Origin: Dactylonectria macrodidyma
Lineage: Eukaryota; Ascomycota; Sordariomycetes; Hypocreales; Nectriaceae
DNA length: 64,000 nt
NCBI GenBank assembly: GCA_020744425.1
Contig: JAGMUV010000017.1
Coordinates: 186,001 to 250,000 of the forward strand
Direction of reading: 5' to 3'
How positions within the stretch are numbered: position 1 is the stretch's first letter; every line of letters starts with the position of its first letter. Below are positions 1 to 12,278 of the stretch, piece after piece. Position numbers and translations under genes: made by a program. The notes below the pieces were generated by a model. The model made no database searches and was not told the DNA's origin. It saw only the letters and a list, made by a program, of their open reading frames with translations.

Positions 1-1
1 C

Positions 2-355
2 AATGCTTATGCAGCACGATCGCCTAGCAAGACATATGTGGATGCTGCCGGAATAACCCCTGTTAGTATTGCCAATCCAATTCCATCCACGGTTCGATCG
101 GCAACTCCGGAACCGGTGTTCTGCACAGTAGACACATCCAGGGTGCCCGAGGATCATATTGGAGATACTACACCAGCAGTGCTTCGCAGGACCATTGAAC
201 AGGAAATGCGAACCTCTAGCGACCAACCTAGTTGGCGATGCGTTGCAGTGACCAGAGATGGGCGAAATACCAACCGCCTGAGGGTCATCGGTAGGAACGA
301 GGAAGAACTGAAGAGGATCAAGGCGATCATCGTGGCCAAGAACATTTGTGGCTAA
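2..355 (+). pseudogene. Tad-type LINE ORF1 (gag-like) fragment
   Basis: A reading frame open to the left edge of the window ends with a stop at 353-355. Its C-terminal half (EQEMRTSSDQPSWRCVAV, then RLRVIGRNEEELKRIK) resembles the conserved block of the gag-like first ORF of fungal Tad-clade non-LTR retrotransposons, where a WRCAAV-like and a (R/I)RxxCRDExEL-like segment follow each other. The usual continuation (ARVLRDxLYPxKV-like) and any downstream reverse transcriptase are absent, so this is a 3'-truncated relic. The family assignment is from memory of these motifs; a search of fungal LINE ORF1 proteins would settle it. Confidence 0.5.
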
Positions 356-1828
356 CAGACCGGACAGACCGGTCAGACCGGTCGGTCTAGGGTATTCTGG
401 ATCGGTCTGGGTTGGCCTAAATGGGCTACTGTTTCAGTGCCCCCATTGGTCCACTGCGCCCTTAGGAAGACGGGGAAGGTCTGTTTACTCAACCTGGCGC
501 GTCTGCACTTGCCAGAAAACTATTGCGAAAAATTCGCGTCGTGCTCCGTACGTGCGCATCCATACCTGCATCTTGATATCTTGTAGCAGGACTTCGAGCC
601 CCGTGCCGTCTATACCGCAGTCTCTTGATCCTGTCTCAAGTATTGACCCTCACCCTATTGGCTAGCTCTTAGTTCCGCATTAAACTCTTCAAATCGTGCC
701 ACTAGTGGGTTGCTGCACGTGTTGAGAAGAGGGCGCGGTTTTAAGTGGTCGGCTCTGGGTAGGTGGACGAAGAGACTTGGCCAATAGGGCGCGTGTGTGT
801 GTTACCTTTGTTTTGCGTAGCCAATAAGACCTATGCAGCAGGCTTTGGGGAGCAGGCACCATTTGAGTAAAACAGGCTCTAGTTGCAAGCTTCGTACCGA
901 AAGGCTACTCAGCGCAAGGGAGCCGCCAACTTGCCCGCCTCGCCCAGCTTCCAACTTCCGACTTCCCCCGGCGGACGTGCGCCTTCCCCTGTTTTCTAGA
1001 TTTTACGATGGTGTTATCTTGGCAAATTGAAGCTTTCTCCAACTTTACGCTACCCAAGAGCCCTAATATAATTGGTTGATTTGCAACATCTCACTGATGA
1101 GGGGTTATTCGGTGATGCACTAATGTTGAACATGCATCAAAGCATACAGTAAGTCTAAGCGTTATGCTCCGATCATCAATCTATGGCTCCAGTTACGGTT
1201 TCATCGCTTGTAAGTGAGGCAGCCAAAGGCAACATTATGAAACCTTGTGGTGTGCCAGGAAAGACACTGACTTTGATAGAATCTCTAGTCGAAGATGGGT
1301 TAGGTATGAGTATCAGGGATAGGGAACCCTGGGTGCGAAGAACGGGAAGCCGCGGTCAGTAAAATATTCACTGGGCGACATCAATCGCGGATCTGCGCAT
1401 CGCCGCGCCCGTCAACGGAGACGTTGATATTCGGACGCTCCATTCAATGCCCAGCAAATGATCTTTGACCTCGACCCGAGGTGAGCAGCTACAAGGAGGG
1501 AGGAGGTTTCAGCGCTAATACAATATGCTGAGAAATACCGCTTCGGGGCGGCATCCGAGCACCTCCGTAGCTCTAATCTTTTAAAACTCAGATGGTAGGG
1601 CTTGATTGTAAGACTTTCTAGCGTTGAGATCCTAAAAGGGACCGTTTAAAGAAAAAAAAATGTGTCAATGGTCCTTCGATTGTAATAACAATACTAATTA
1701 CGAGCAACTGTTTTTATTAAGCGCACTCAGCATCCCTACGCGATCAAACAACATTTCTAGATTCAGGCCTAACGTCTAACTACTATAAACTGACCCACGA
1801 CTTGAAATTGAGAGCACTCCTATCCACT
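356..1828. other. gene-poor stretch
   Basis: No convincing gene. A short direct repeat of CAGACCGG-like units lies at about 354-390 directly after the LINE relic. The rest has only short, overlapping, stop-rich frames on both strands. Confidence 0.4.
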
Positions 1829-2175
1829 CTAGAACAGTATAGACCCACTAATGCCCAGGATGCCGATATAGCTGCCTGACGCAACACCGGCAGATGAAGT
1901 TTCTCCACTTCCGCTCCCACTTCCGCTTCCGCTGTCGATCACACCCTTACCATCTTTAACACCCGTAATCTTCGTGACGCCATCCGTAGAGAACGCAACC
2001 CCGCGGTTCGTACCAGTCCATGTGCAACCGCTTTGACTTTGGATTCAACAAAATTGACGTAGCAAAGAGTGCCAATATCGTTCATGGTATCGCCATTCCC
2101 CTGTGCGAAAGCAGAGCTTGACAGGAATGCAAGAGTGGCAACTGAGACCAAAATACATAAAATAGCGAAACGCAT
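1829..2175 (-). pseudogene. small secreted, Ser/Gly-rich, GPI-anchor-like protein, frameshifted
   Basis: Reading starts at 2175 with a strong signal peptide (MRFAILCILVSVATLAFLSS, cleavage near AFAQ). The first frame runs to about residue 46 (TLCYVNFVESK). A second frame then carries on with sensible protein: GCTWTGTNRGVAFSTDG, an SGSGSGSGSG linker, and a hydrophobic tail ending near ILGISGSILF with a stop at 1829-1831. A signal peptide, a Ser/Gly spacer and a hydrophobic C-terminus are the layout of a GPI-anchored surface protein. The two halves are in different frames and no plausible intron joins them, so a small indel near 2035 has probably killed the gene, unless it is a sequencing error. 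Function unknown. Confidence 0.5.
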
Positions 2176-5100
2176 CTTGTGGCCGATTTTGGGATGTTCA
2201 GGAACTCAAGTGAGAAGCCTGCAGGTGATGAGGCAAGGTGTTCTAAAAGTAAAAGGAAAACTGAACTTGCCAGCAGGCGCGGATCTTCCACTAAACACAC
2301 CTCCACGTTACAGTCTCACAGAAGTAGCATTAAATCAAGGCGAGGAGTAAATCATCAAGAGTTATCTTTGCCTCATGGGGTGTTTAGCCATCATCCCTTT
2401 GTGGCTGAGGCTTGATTTTAATATGAAATGCCAAGTCCAATAGTATAATATGCTGAAAGAACAAGGGCATGGTTCGTTAGGGAGGACGCCTGCAGGTCGT
2501 CGCTAAGGGACCAGGCTGAACACGCTTGTCCGTCACAACCAGAGACTACAAACCAACTTCTACCAAATTTCTACCCAATTTCCACAAGGAAGCAAGGCAT
2601 AATTGACCCATGATCAGGGGCTCGAAATTAATCTGAATTGCCTGATAAGCAGCACTGTCTACTGTATGATGACTGAGTATAGTGGGATGTATTTGGTTTG
2701 AATATACCGCGATGTGTGAAGATAGTCGCGGTCTTCAAGCTGCCTTAATGTAGATGACTTTCTGAACTCTGCTTTTGACATAACATCAAAGAAAGGGAAC
2801 AATACATAAAGCTATTCTCAGTCACCTAGCGGAAACAAGGTCAAATAGAGTGCAGGCAGTTATTAATACTGTGGGTTGGTATATCAAATACTAGGAAAAT
2901 CAAGAGACGTCAATGTTAGCTACTTTGAAAAGCATCATAACAACTGTCTCTATTTGGCTAGCTCATCTAGCTCTGTACGCCTAGGCATATTCAAACTAAA
3001 TATATCCTACTATCTGGTTGTTCGTGCAGCTCGGGATCAACAAGTCTGGCTTTCCAGAAGTTACCAAGAACCCTTTAGGAGTAATATAACCATAGCTCTA
3101 GCCTGCTTAGTCATGACTTGGGCATAAACTGTCATGTGTCAGTAGCACTGGCATCTGTCTCAGGGATTGCTGGAGTCCCAGTGCTTTGAAAGTTTCTTAG
3201 ATATGCTAAGTGTGGTATAAACAAGCATTCTACTACTGGAAGCGGTGTGAGCTGTTTCATTCCCCAGACGGATGCCACTAATCAACATCTACTTTCAGGG
3301 GCCCAGAAAAGCTTGGCGAGGGACAATTCACGGTCCGCCACGACCCATCCAAAGCTAATAACAGAAACGGGAATTCAAATGGGCTGTCGGCTGCTCCATA
3401 TCAGACCACTCCGGTGGTGAGGCTAGTCTTAGCGCAGTCTCCGTTTGTTGGCGGGGATTCCAGCGTCGTCCCCAATGCCCCGACGGAGATTCTAGACTGC
3501 CCTCTTGACGCCGAGCTAAACTCGGGTAGGAGACAGAGGCTTCCGATGATTTGTTGTTACAATGTCATCCTTTGGAGCAGTGCTGGAGTGGCAACGCGCT
3601 GACGGCATGGTCCGTTAGCAGAGCCGCGTCCAAGCCTCAGCACCACGGGGCTATGGTAGTGGCAGCGCCACTCACCATACCCGCAGCCGTCGATTGGCCG
3701 GCCTGGGCCAGCCTGAACGAGACGCGGCTCAGGGACTTGCTCTAGACGACCGAGTGCCTGACCGCCCGCAAAGCTTGATGTCTTGGACTCTCTCCGGCTC
3801 CGGCAGAGGGAGAGGCTCTTTGGGAAACTTACTGGGCGAGTATTGACGCTAAACGTCTGTCAGGTTTGTCCTTCTTGAGCCTGTAGTCGCATAGCTTTGC
3901 CCGGTCAAGCAAGAAGGGCAGCAACTGATAGCACCGATGCGATATGGTGCATGGCTTACTTTGAACGCTTGGTAGTTTACCCAAAACTTCATCGGAGCTG
4001 AAGAATGGTGCTTTAATTGTTAGATGTTAGGTGAATGCACATCTCCAAATAGTCAATCTCAGCCGTTGACCGTCGTGGCTGGCCACGCTGATAATAGTTT
4101 TTGTTGTGTATGTACCAAATCTACATAGCGTCCCAGCAATCTGTCTCTAGGAGTCTGGACCGCGTGCCACCTCTAGATTCATGAGGTGAGCCTACATGCT
4201 CTGATCGGGCATCCTGATGCACTATCAAATGCTATGCCGAAGATGTTCTGCTATTCAGTTTTGACTTTCATAAGTCGCGACGCCTTGCCATTGATGTGGT
4301 GGTGAAAGGGCAAGATAAAAAGCAAAAAAAGCCGTGCGCACCCGTGCCGAGATTACGGGTTGGGGGTCCCCTCATTCAGAGCCAAAAGCGGGTAGCACCT
4401 AATCATCAGCGCTCGATTGATATAACGAGGGCAGTTCTGTTTGAACAAGCAATACACACAGTTGGGCATAGAGCTCGGTCGATTTTGAGCTCATAGCCTG
4501 GCCTTATGTTTGCCATTCACATGAGTCGGTTGTTGGCCGGGCGGCTGTTGTGTTATCCCAAGTTTTACGATGGGCGTAGTGAGGAAAACTCGTATGTTTG
4601 TTGTGGAAACACTGCCTACCGTCATGAGGGTTGTTTCATTCTAGTGGAGAGAAGAGACCGAGAACCCGCTTGGTCCTTCTTGTCTCCGCCACCTACGGCA
4701 ATTCTACACTATTGTCCTTCCCAAACCAGCGCATCGGATAGGCCCAGACCTTGATCTTCGCAACTCTTTCCCAAGCAGGCGGTGTTCTTGCAACCGTGGC
4801 GTAGCAGCTATGCATTAGTCCCTGAACTCCATTTTCCTAACCAGGCGTACCTCATATTTGACATCCCGGTAGACGGCTGTCTGCACTACCTGTACCAGGT
4901 CAAATGTCTGACCCGCTCCAGTGAAACCAGTGTGGGGGGTTAACCAAATTAGATGATATCCCCCCCTCCGTTCAAGCCGGCTGCGGACAGCGCTCCGTCC
5001 CCGCGTTGCCATACCTCCTCGACATGTGGGGATTTTTAACCATAGGCAAATCCCATTGCACGGTAGGCGATAGGCCTCGCCTCGTCCGGCTCACAGCAAC

Positions 5101-6189
5101 TGAAACCTCTTTGTACGTAGCCTATTACAGTTCACCTTATCGCTAAAGGGACATGACCTTGACCATCATCTGCATGCGCAATTAGGACGATAGTCATTCT
5201 GTAGGAGAAGCGACTGAACGGTTGACGTTGACTCCGCCCTCGTGGATCGGCGATAGGGTTGCTGTAAGACTAAAGTGGCCATCACCAATAAAGAAGTGAC
5301 ATGTGGGGAAAAACAGTAGGTGCCACTGCGGCGTAGCAAGGCCGCATGCATGGTTCCTAGAATGTGCTTCTTTTAGTCCCAGAGTCTGTTCGTTTCACCT
5401 GCGTAGGACGGGTCGGAATATTCCGATAACGTGAGCTATGGATCACTCAAGTGCAGGATGAAACGGATATGGTAAAACTTGCATTAGTGCTATGTGGGTA
5501 GTGGATGGATTTCATGCAAGGCGATCAGTGGCTTACCAGTGAGTATGACCGACGTAGCATCGCCATCATCAAAGCCCTGTGCGCTTTTCAATTACCGATT
5601 ACATACTGACAAGCCAATTCCACCCCAGCCATGCCTTTTCCGAGTGATTTTAGACAGTGAAGGACCAAACCGCTTCTAACGGACCCTTTCCTGTGGCAGC
5701 GATGAGAGGCTCTCAAGACTCGCAGTACCTTCCGCAACCAGTCTTTCTCCCCAGTAGATTTAGAGTTTTCTGACGTAATAAGAAATATTGACATCTCAAA
5801 TGAAGATGGGTATTGGGGACATCCTTTCTCTAATTGAACTGACTCATGGTGACTTCATTTACCGTGAATATGCATGACGCGGACTCGCAGCCACTGCTAC
5901 GCCTCGAGGGGGGCAACCGAGCTTCTAGCTCTCAATGTACACTATTTCCTGCTGGAAAGTCCGCCAAGCACCCCATTTGAAGGAGGGTCGGAACATAACC
6001 ACGGCAGCAACGGATTCTACGCCACTGAAGGCGACGTGCACGGCAGAGTAGGGCCTCCGAAGGGTAAAATAAAGGTGCAGATGCCCTCTCCATGAGAGAG
6101 GGACTCATCCACAAACTCCATCTTCTACCCAAGCACCAGCAAAGTTGACCTGGAGTCCTACTTAATCTCTTGTTCCACCCCGCCTCACC
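2176..6189. other. long gene-poor region
   Basis: I see no gene I can defend in these 4 kb. The segment 3300-3745 is GC-rich and has overlapping open frames of about 60 codons on the + strand with Ala/Pro-rich translations, which suggests a decayed gene I cannot identify. The remainder is mixed composition with short frames only. Confidence 0.35.
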
Positions 6190-6670
6190 ATGCTTCCTCA
6201 TTCAGTCCATTCAAGTCAACTCTCCCCTCCGCAATCAACAACTCCCCCCAACAGCCCCCTGTTGCCAAACCCAACCGATGCTAAGAATTCAGTCACATCC
6301 AATGGAAGTCTTGGCCTCGACAGGAACGATGCGGAATCATCCCTTGCAGAACGACTCTTGATGGCACTGGAAAAGTTCGTTGATGAAAGACCTCTATCCG
6401 ATAACTTATCCTCGGGGTCCAAAGCTCCAACCGAGGCGAAGAAGACATAGGCCGGGGGAGTACCGAAGCTGGAACATGAGCGAAAAGAGGAATTCGATGA
6501 CGAATTAATATTCTGCCCGTACTCGTACTAACAGGCAAAGCAGTTGGAGGTAAAGGAAAAATATAAATATACCATCGTTGAGATACTTGGTGCTGGGACC
6601 GGACTCTATTGGGATGATCTAGTGCGATTCATCAACTTGGATGGAACAAAAATCTAGAGGGCAGATGGAG
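6190..6670 (+). pseudogene. unidentified gene-like fragment
   Basis: An 86-codon frame (6190-6450) has a Pro/Ser-rich N-terminus and then a helical-looking segment (LAERLLMALEKFVDERPLS), composition typical of real protein. Past the stop, coding-like sequence goes on in shifted frames to about 6660 (for example KYKYTIVEILG). This resembles, weakly, the N-terminal region of fungal AAA ATPases that carry a YKYxIVE-type motif, but there is no Walker motif. I treat it as a broken 5' fragment of unknown identity. Confidence 0.2.
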
Positions 6671-8200
6671 TAAAGATAATGCAATAGCCTCAATCGAAGA
6701 TGCCCCGCCTGTCATACTGGTTCCCTATCGGCACCTCAGACTTACCCTTTGCTACGATAGAATCCATCACGTTCGCATCCGGCCCGCGATACTGGTCAAA
6801 ATCTCGGCCGTAGCTCCGGTTCTCTTCTATGGAGAGCCTAGAATGACGGAAATGGTTAGCCAAGGCTGATTTTGCTAGCGGGACTGAAGGAGCCTAAACT
6901 TAGTGGTACCGCCGCTCAACATGTGAAGCTGTAAACAAGCAAAAATCGCCACTCGGGGACATCTGCCTGTGGCGGTCAGAAGCAACCTGTCTCTCACCAC
7001 TTCTCTCTCATGAGCCAAACAGCTGAGTTGACTTGGTAATTCCCGCTGGTATGGGCCATATCGTTAAAACTGGAGCTTCCAAGCCCAAAGTCTCAGGTTA
7101 CGGGCTCCAAATCCCCCACACATATGATAGCATCTCGGCCACAAGGATAAATGAGGCGCACATGCTTGTGCCGCTTAACCCTAGACCAACGCCTTATAAA
7201 ATATGCCAGCCCTGCAGTTGCAGGAATGCAGACGGGTGTTGCAGCAGATCGGTGGTGGCTTTTGATGGAGTTTGTACCCTAGGGGTGCGTACTTCGTGCT
7301 GGGGTTAACCCATGATATCCGTCTGGGCGACATCGTGGTCAGCGCTTCTCGAGATGGGAAAAGCGGTGTGCTCCAGTACGACTTCGGCAAAACCATTCAA
7401 AATCGGAGCTCCCAACGAGCAGGTGGCTTAAATCAACCAGTCCGAGGGAGCTCAAAGAGTTGAATCTGGCCTCACCATGGGCTCGAGTGTATTTTCCAAG
7501 GCTTCCCACATTTTGTCATTTGTTGGATTGAGGGGAGAATGATACTCCTGCACGCCACCAGCGCATTAGCTGGACAAACGCAAGTGAAAAATCTTCGCGA
7601 TATCGAGGGTGGTAGGTTAGTTATATTTGCTAATCTTTCGCAGAAGCTGGGAAAGGAACCTGCTTATGGCTACGTCGAGCATGAGCGTCATGTACTGCCT
7701 TCTCTGTAAGAGCATCTAAATCGGGTCCCGCAATAAAGAGGGAGATCCTCACACAGCCGACACCAAACTTCAAGCTCATCGAGTTCAAGCTCAAATCACT
7801 CCTCACAATAATCACCTAGCTCGGAATACACTACTAGCATAGAGTTAGTGTAAGAGGACAAGATTGGTAACACAAAGCCTGATAGTAACCGCGCCGATCT
7901 GGAAACGGGATAGAATTCACCTAGAAGTCTTCATGTCATGTTTTGCGTTAAGAATGAGAGATATGGTGCCAAACTTCGTCAATTGTTAGCCACAAATCTC
8001 GCAGATGACCGGCAGCTGTTTCGCGTATTGAGTGACAGCTATCATAAACACAGAGGGAGATTGAGGTATACTGGTCCCCAAGAACAGCCCAGATTATTCA
8101 GTTCGCTGATCAATTACACTCACTTATTCCCGCCGAGTCATTCTCTCCTACGCACGCTGAGCCAGTCCACTGAGCTATTTCACACTGAGTAACCATACTG
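6671..8200. other. gene-poor stretch with one coding-like fragment
   Basis: No intact gene. The + strand frame at 7938-8192 contains LRQLLATNLADDRQLFRVL followed by SYHKHRGRLR, which reads like a piece of a fungal protein but is too short to name. Confidence 0.25.
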
Positions 8201-8285
8201 GCCACCACACTGGGCCACCACACTGACCTACCACACTGACCTACCACACTGACCTACCACACTGACCTACCACACTGAGCCATGC
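8201..8285. repeat. 15-bp minisatellite
   Basis: Tandem CCACACTGACCTA-type units, 15 bp each, with four near-identical central units and degenerate flanking ones. It lies just downstream of the 3' end of the minus-strand gene at 8318-9497. Confidence 0.85.
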
Positions 8286-8317
8286 CGCATCAGCCTAGCT
8301 AATCTCAGAGAAACAGT

Positions 8318-9497
8318 TCACTCCGACCGCCCGCTCCGCCTTTTAGGCGAGAAAAGCACAGATACAGACGAGCTCCTCCGGGCCCTCCTCCGAACACTCC
8401 TCCGACATGTTTGTCGCCACCAACAGTCTCTTATATCCCGTTCCGTAAGGTCAAGTACAATTTCTTGCATGGGTCCATACAGCGGTTGCCCTCTTGGTAT
8501 GATCCTAGACACGGGTGTCATTGGCGTTTGACAGGGCGTATTTGCGGTAACGCTCGTCCTTATTGGCGGCCAAATCTTCTGGACGTTGCGCGAGAACCTG
8601 TTAACCAGGTATGCCGTTTTGCTATCGAGGTAGATTAGCCATGGTTGGTCAAAATAGTCACAACACGCCAACAGACCCGAGGTAGGGTACGATTCTTAGA
8701 TTGCCTTACCGAATTCTTCGAAGTCCAACATTCATAAACACTTTGAGAGACAAATCAGAGACGTGGTTCCGTATAGTCAACTGCCGGTTAAACAGATCAA
8801 CGGTCAAGCGAGGCCACACGCGTGCAGCCTGGGTCAAGTAGTCTCCAATGTCACTGATTAGACTATTTGGAAGGGCCGGTGGTGTCAGCGCTGGCGCTGT
8901 GGCCGACATTGCCACATCCCTGGCAGCAATTTCCAGCCGATGGATCAAGTCCGGCAAGGAACTCTTCATCTCACAGACCAAGTAGGGTTTCTGCGCCCAG
9001 ATATTCTGAAGGTCTCGAGACAACTTCTTAGCCAAGCCCCGGATTTTTCTATTAAGCCATGTTAGCCAGACTTGGTCGCAATGGTCAAGACACATTGATG
9101 AACGATCTCGGTGTGTGAAATTGACTTACCTTAGTCTTCCAAATTCCAGATCCATGAGCACGATGGGAGACAGCTCGGAGAGGTGGTTCTCTCGCCTCAT
9201 CTGCTCATGCGCATCGACGACTGCCATGCCTACATGAGGCCCATCAACCAGGTTTGTGATCAAGTGGAACCACACGCGGGCAGCCCAGGTTAAATAGTCG
9301 CCCATGTCAATGATTAGACTGTTTGGATGGACCGGCGGTGACATCGCCGGTGCCACAGCCGTCGTGCCCACTGCCCTAGCGGCAATCTTCAGCTGACGAC
9401 GGACCAATGTCTCCAGGGAGCTGGTAGGCGTGACATTGGTTCCGGGCTGAAAATCGGGCAACACTATCGGCATCGACATGGTGTAAGAATGAGGCAA
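8318..9497 (-). CDS. hypothetical protein built from duplicated exons
   Basis: Three exons (9130-9497, 8710-9048, 8621-8318) join in frame into 336 residues. Both introns start GTAAG(T/G), end TAG and interrupt the frame at the same phase (after two bases of a codon). Exons 1 and 2 are clearly related: each has IAAR(A/D)V, a Pro-rich (M/T)SPP or LTPP stretch, PNSLI(I/S)D(M/I)GDYLT.AARVW, then a (N)H(L/V)S(E/D)LS segment before the splice site. Exons 2 and 3 also begin alike (KIRGLAKKLSRDLQNIW versus KTAYLVNRFSRNVQKIW). This implies tandem duplication of an intron-plus-exon unit. No signal peptide, membrane segment or known domain is visible. The Arg-rich C-terminus of exon 3 is the least certain part. 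Function unknown. Confidence 0.55.
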
Positions 9498-11692
9498 GGG
9501 AGTAGTTTGCTCCGGACTATCGGCAGCACAGCAGAGCCGCGGTCCCCGCCCAGTGTACTAAGAGAACCGCGTGGCACGTCGTGGTAGTGGGCACCTGGTG
9601 ACAGCCTCAGCGCTCGCCACGAAGTGAGGTGGCGTGTAGTTGGGAAGCCCAGAGTTCGCGGGCAGAAGTCGTGTTCTCAACAGAAGACGAGGTATTCACG
9701 AAGTGAAGGCTGAGGGCAAGGCATAACTGTTTGGTGGAGTGTCTAGCACTTGTCAAAGATGACCAGCGGCAGTTGTTAGTACAGCTTCAAACGACAAGGA
9801 AGAGGCGGTGTCACCTATTGAGCGGCTTGTTTGTACGGCAGGTGAGGATACCTAGTTGTACTAGATGCCCGTCTTTGGGGTCTGTTAATGAGGGTGCAAC
9901 TTAAAGCTAGGCAGACCGCAGGCACTGAGTAATATAACACAAAGGAGGCTTTGACGGGAAGAAGTTGTTGAAGACTACAAACAAGCGAGACTGACCCTTA
10001 ATGTCAGTGCCTGCAATCAGGCTCATTCCTTAGGGTAGGTAATTGACAGCCTAATGTCGAAGGAGCGTCATTAGCTTTTACGACGCTAAAGTGGGTGCAG
10101 ATACAAAGGAAGCAGAGGCGGAACTATGCGGTGGCAGAACTGCATTAGTACCGTATCATGTTCAGGCGCCTCGTTGCCTTCGAAGGTGGGGGCAATCACA
10201 CTCAAGTGATCGAGAGCGAATCGAGGACTCAGACGATGGGCGAGCGTCAGGGAGGAGCCGGCTGTGGTAGATCCTCGAACAGGATCCTGTGGAAGATTCA
10301 ACCGCCGCCTCATGCAATGCAATGTGAATGGGCTCAACCAGAGGTTCTCAGCGGCTTAGAGTTTGAGATATATGACGGTGGCGTGTTTGCTGCCCAATCA
10401 CCGCAGTTGTGATTTCGGATCCCCCCGCCCTACATGTCTGACTAGTACTGACATAGTTGAGGGCATATCGTTCTCAGGAGAGAAAACATTGAATCCATTG
10501 GGCCACTTACATAGTATGCACCAAAGCTGCGCGGCGCTTGCTCCAGGCCGGCCCCTGCCCCCGCCCCTGCTCCCGGCCCCTGCTCCCGGCCCCTACTCCC
10601 GGCCCCCTGGCGTAATGTTCGGATGAAAGGCGTATGAACCGTGCGCCGGTGTCATCATCCGTCTTCACTGGCGTGCTTGTCTCTTCGGGAACCCCCGACA
10701 GCCAATGGAGCTGGGAGGCAACGAGAGCCGGGGAAACAAGCCGGGGGGGTGGGGGGTTAGGGGTTGATAAATATCGCAAACCGCAAGCAGGCCGTGGAAA
10801 TCTAGAAAGAATTTCATTAGGCTCTCGCCCCTTCTCACTAGCCCACCGTAAGTAATTTCACATGCAATAATTGTGGCACGGGGCCGTTCCATAACCCTTC
10901 CTATTTGTCACCTTACATTATCGCGTTTGCTGGCAGGCCATGTTACTATCCCCGTCACTGGTCTCGTCAGTACTGTGGTTCCAGGTCATTGATAGTCTAA
11001 CCTCGCTTACTTCAACACTAGGGCCACCCACCGTCGCTGGCCTGGATGCCCGAGCTACCGGTAACAAACACAAGAGATGGCAGAATTTCGGAGCGGGAAC
11101 GGCGGCCGCGGCGTCCCAGGCAATTCTAGACAGCTTTATCCGAATTGACAAAAGCTCTGAAAGCCTAGGTCAGGCTAATTTATCATCTCTGGAACCCATA
11201 TGACGGGAGGGACCGTCAACTTCAATTTCGGGCCGCAGAGTTAATAAGGAGGAAGCGGGGCGCACAGGTGAGCTAAGATACCAGGATAACGATCGCTAGC
11301 TCTCGGTTCGGCTCGTCTATGTGGGGGGATGATCTGAAATCTTATGTCATACTACGTAGTAGATGCGTACATCCGTTTATATGCGTCTGGTGCGGATATG
11401 ATTGACTACAATTCTGGCGGCGATGCCCCACCGCGATCTATCTGATCTGACCTTTCTCGACCATCCTTTCCCCGCCGGATCCCAAGTTCATTGACCAGAC
11501 GGACATGTTGCTCTGGCTGCTTCTTGGAGATCCATGAGCTTCCTCCCCACCACAGCCTCGAATGGCATCGCCGCCAGCAATTTTTTTAGTCCGCGTGCGG
11601 GCACGCTACGGAGTGCAGGAGTGATGGTTCCACATTTTACCAAGACAGCTAGGCGGGGCAGAGCAACAATTGCCCAAGATCGACATAAAATG
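9498..11692. other. gene-poor stretch
   Basis: No supported gene apart from the GC-rich repeat listed separately. Open frames at 10086-11203 overlap each other on both strands and have no family resemblance. Confidence 0.35.
10541..10613. repeat. GC-rich short tandem repeat
   Basis: Imperfect 6- and 12-bp units of the type GGCCCCTGCTCC repeat about six times. The tract yields Pro/Ala/Gly-rich spurious frames on both strands. A purine-rich G tract follows at 10743-10757. Confidence 0.75.
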
Positions 11693-12170
11693 AATTCGAT
11701 CAGTGCGACCGTCGATCCAGGCCTAAGTATGCATTACATGTTAACAGTCCCCCCTCCCTCTTCCCCTGCTGTTCCAATGGCCTGATAGCCCTGGAGGTCT
11801 CCCATCACCCGCCGCGACATCCACCTGAAAACTGGCCATAATCAATGCATAAAACATACATCAGAAGATTAATAATGTGCAAATAATGTCTCAAATGCAG
11901 CGATTTTTAGCTGCAGTGCTGTATGCTCTTCTGTCAGAGATCTATTTCTCTTCTCGAGGAGCTCAATATACTCTCTCGCCATACATACAACGGCCTCCTA
12001 AATTAGGTAAGAATTATTATATCATCAGTTGGGCGTTAACTAACCTCATCTATAATCATTTTAGGCGTTCCACCTTGCATATCCTTCGTTACACCATCCT
12101 CTCCTTCTTTTGCCATTATAACTGTCATACTGGTGATGCTATCCCGTAGTTCAGCAAACATATCATTGAA
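11693..12170. repeat. dispersed duplicated segment, copy 1
   Basis: About 480 bp here, including the 3' part of the bHLH-like gene and some 180 bp beyond its stop, aligns with 55806-56280 in the same orientation. Shared blocks include AATGAATTCGATC near the left end, the CTATTTCTCTTCTC block and the TAAGAATTATTA intron block. Divergence is high, so the duplication is old. Confidence 0.7.
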
Positions 12171-12278
12171 CTGGGTGCCGTCACGCTTCCGGATTATGCG
12201 CCCAGGCGGGGCTTCCGATAGTTTATGACATCCTGGGTTGCGTGCCGGCGCGGGAGGACACTCGGGCTTGATCACCAT
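11869..12278 (-). CDS. short bHLH-like protein
   Basis: Two exons (12045-12278, 11869-11997) flank a 47-bp intron (GTTAGT...TTTAG) and give 120 residues. The order helix 1 (FNDMFAELRDSITSM), a loop with a Lys/Gly/Thr stretch, helix 2 (MAREYIELLEKRNRSL) and a coiled-coil tail (EEHTALQLKIAAFE) matches the helix-loop-helix plus leucine zipper of fungal SREBP-like bHLH factors. In these, helix 2 typically reads KATEYIxxLEKRN. The basic region is disrupted: H18 and E22 could be the remnants of HxxxE, but an extra segment follows. It may bind no DNA, or may be a truncated decayed copy with its frame intact by chance. A degenerate homologue lies at 56031-56382. Confidence 0.45.

Noticed and set aside
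8201..8285. possible CRISPR-like array
   Set aside because: It is a head-to-tail 15-bp minisatellite without spacers, in a eukaryotic context.
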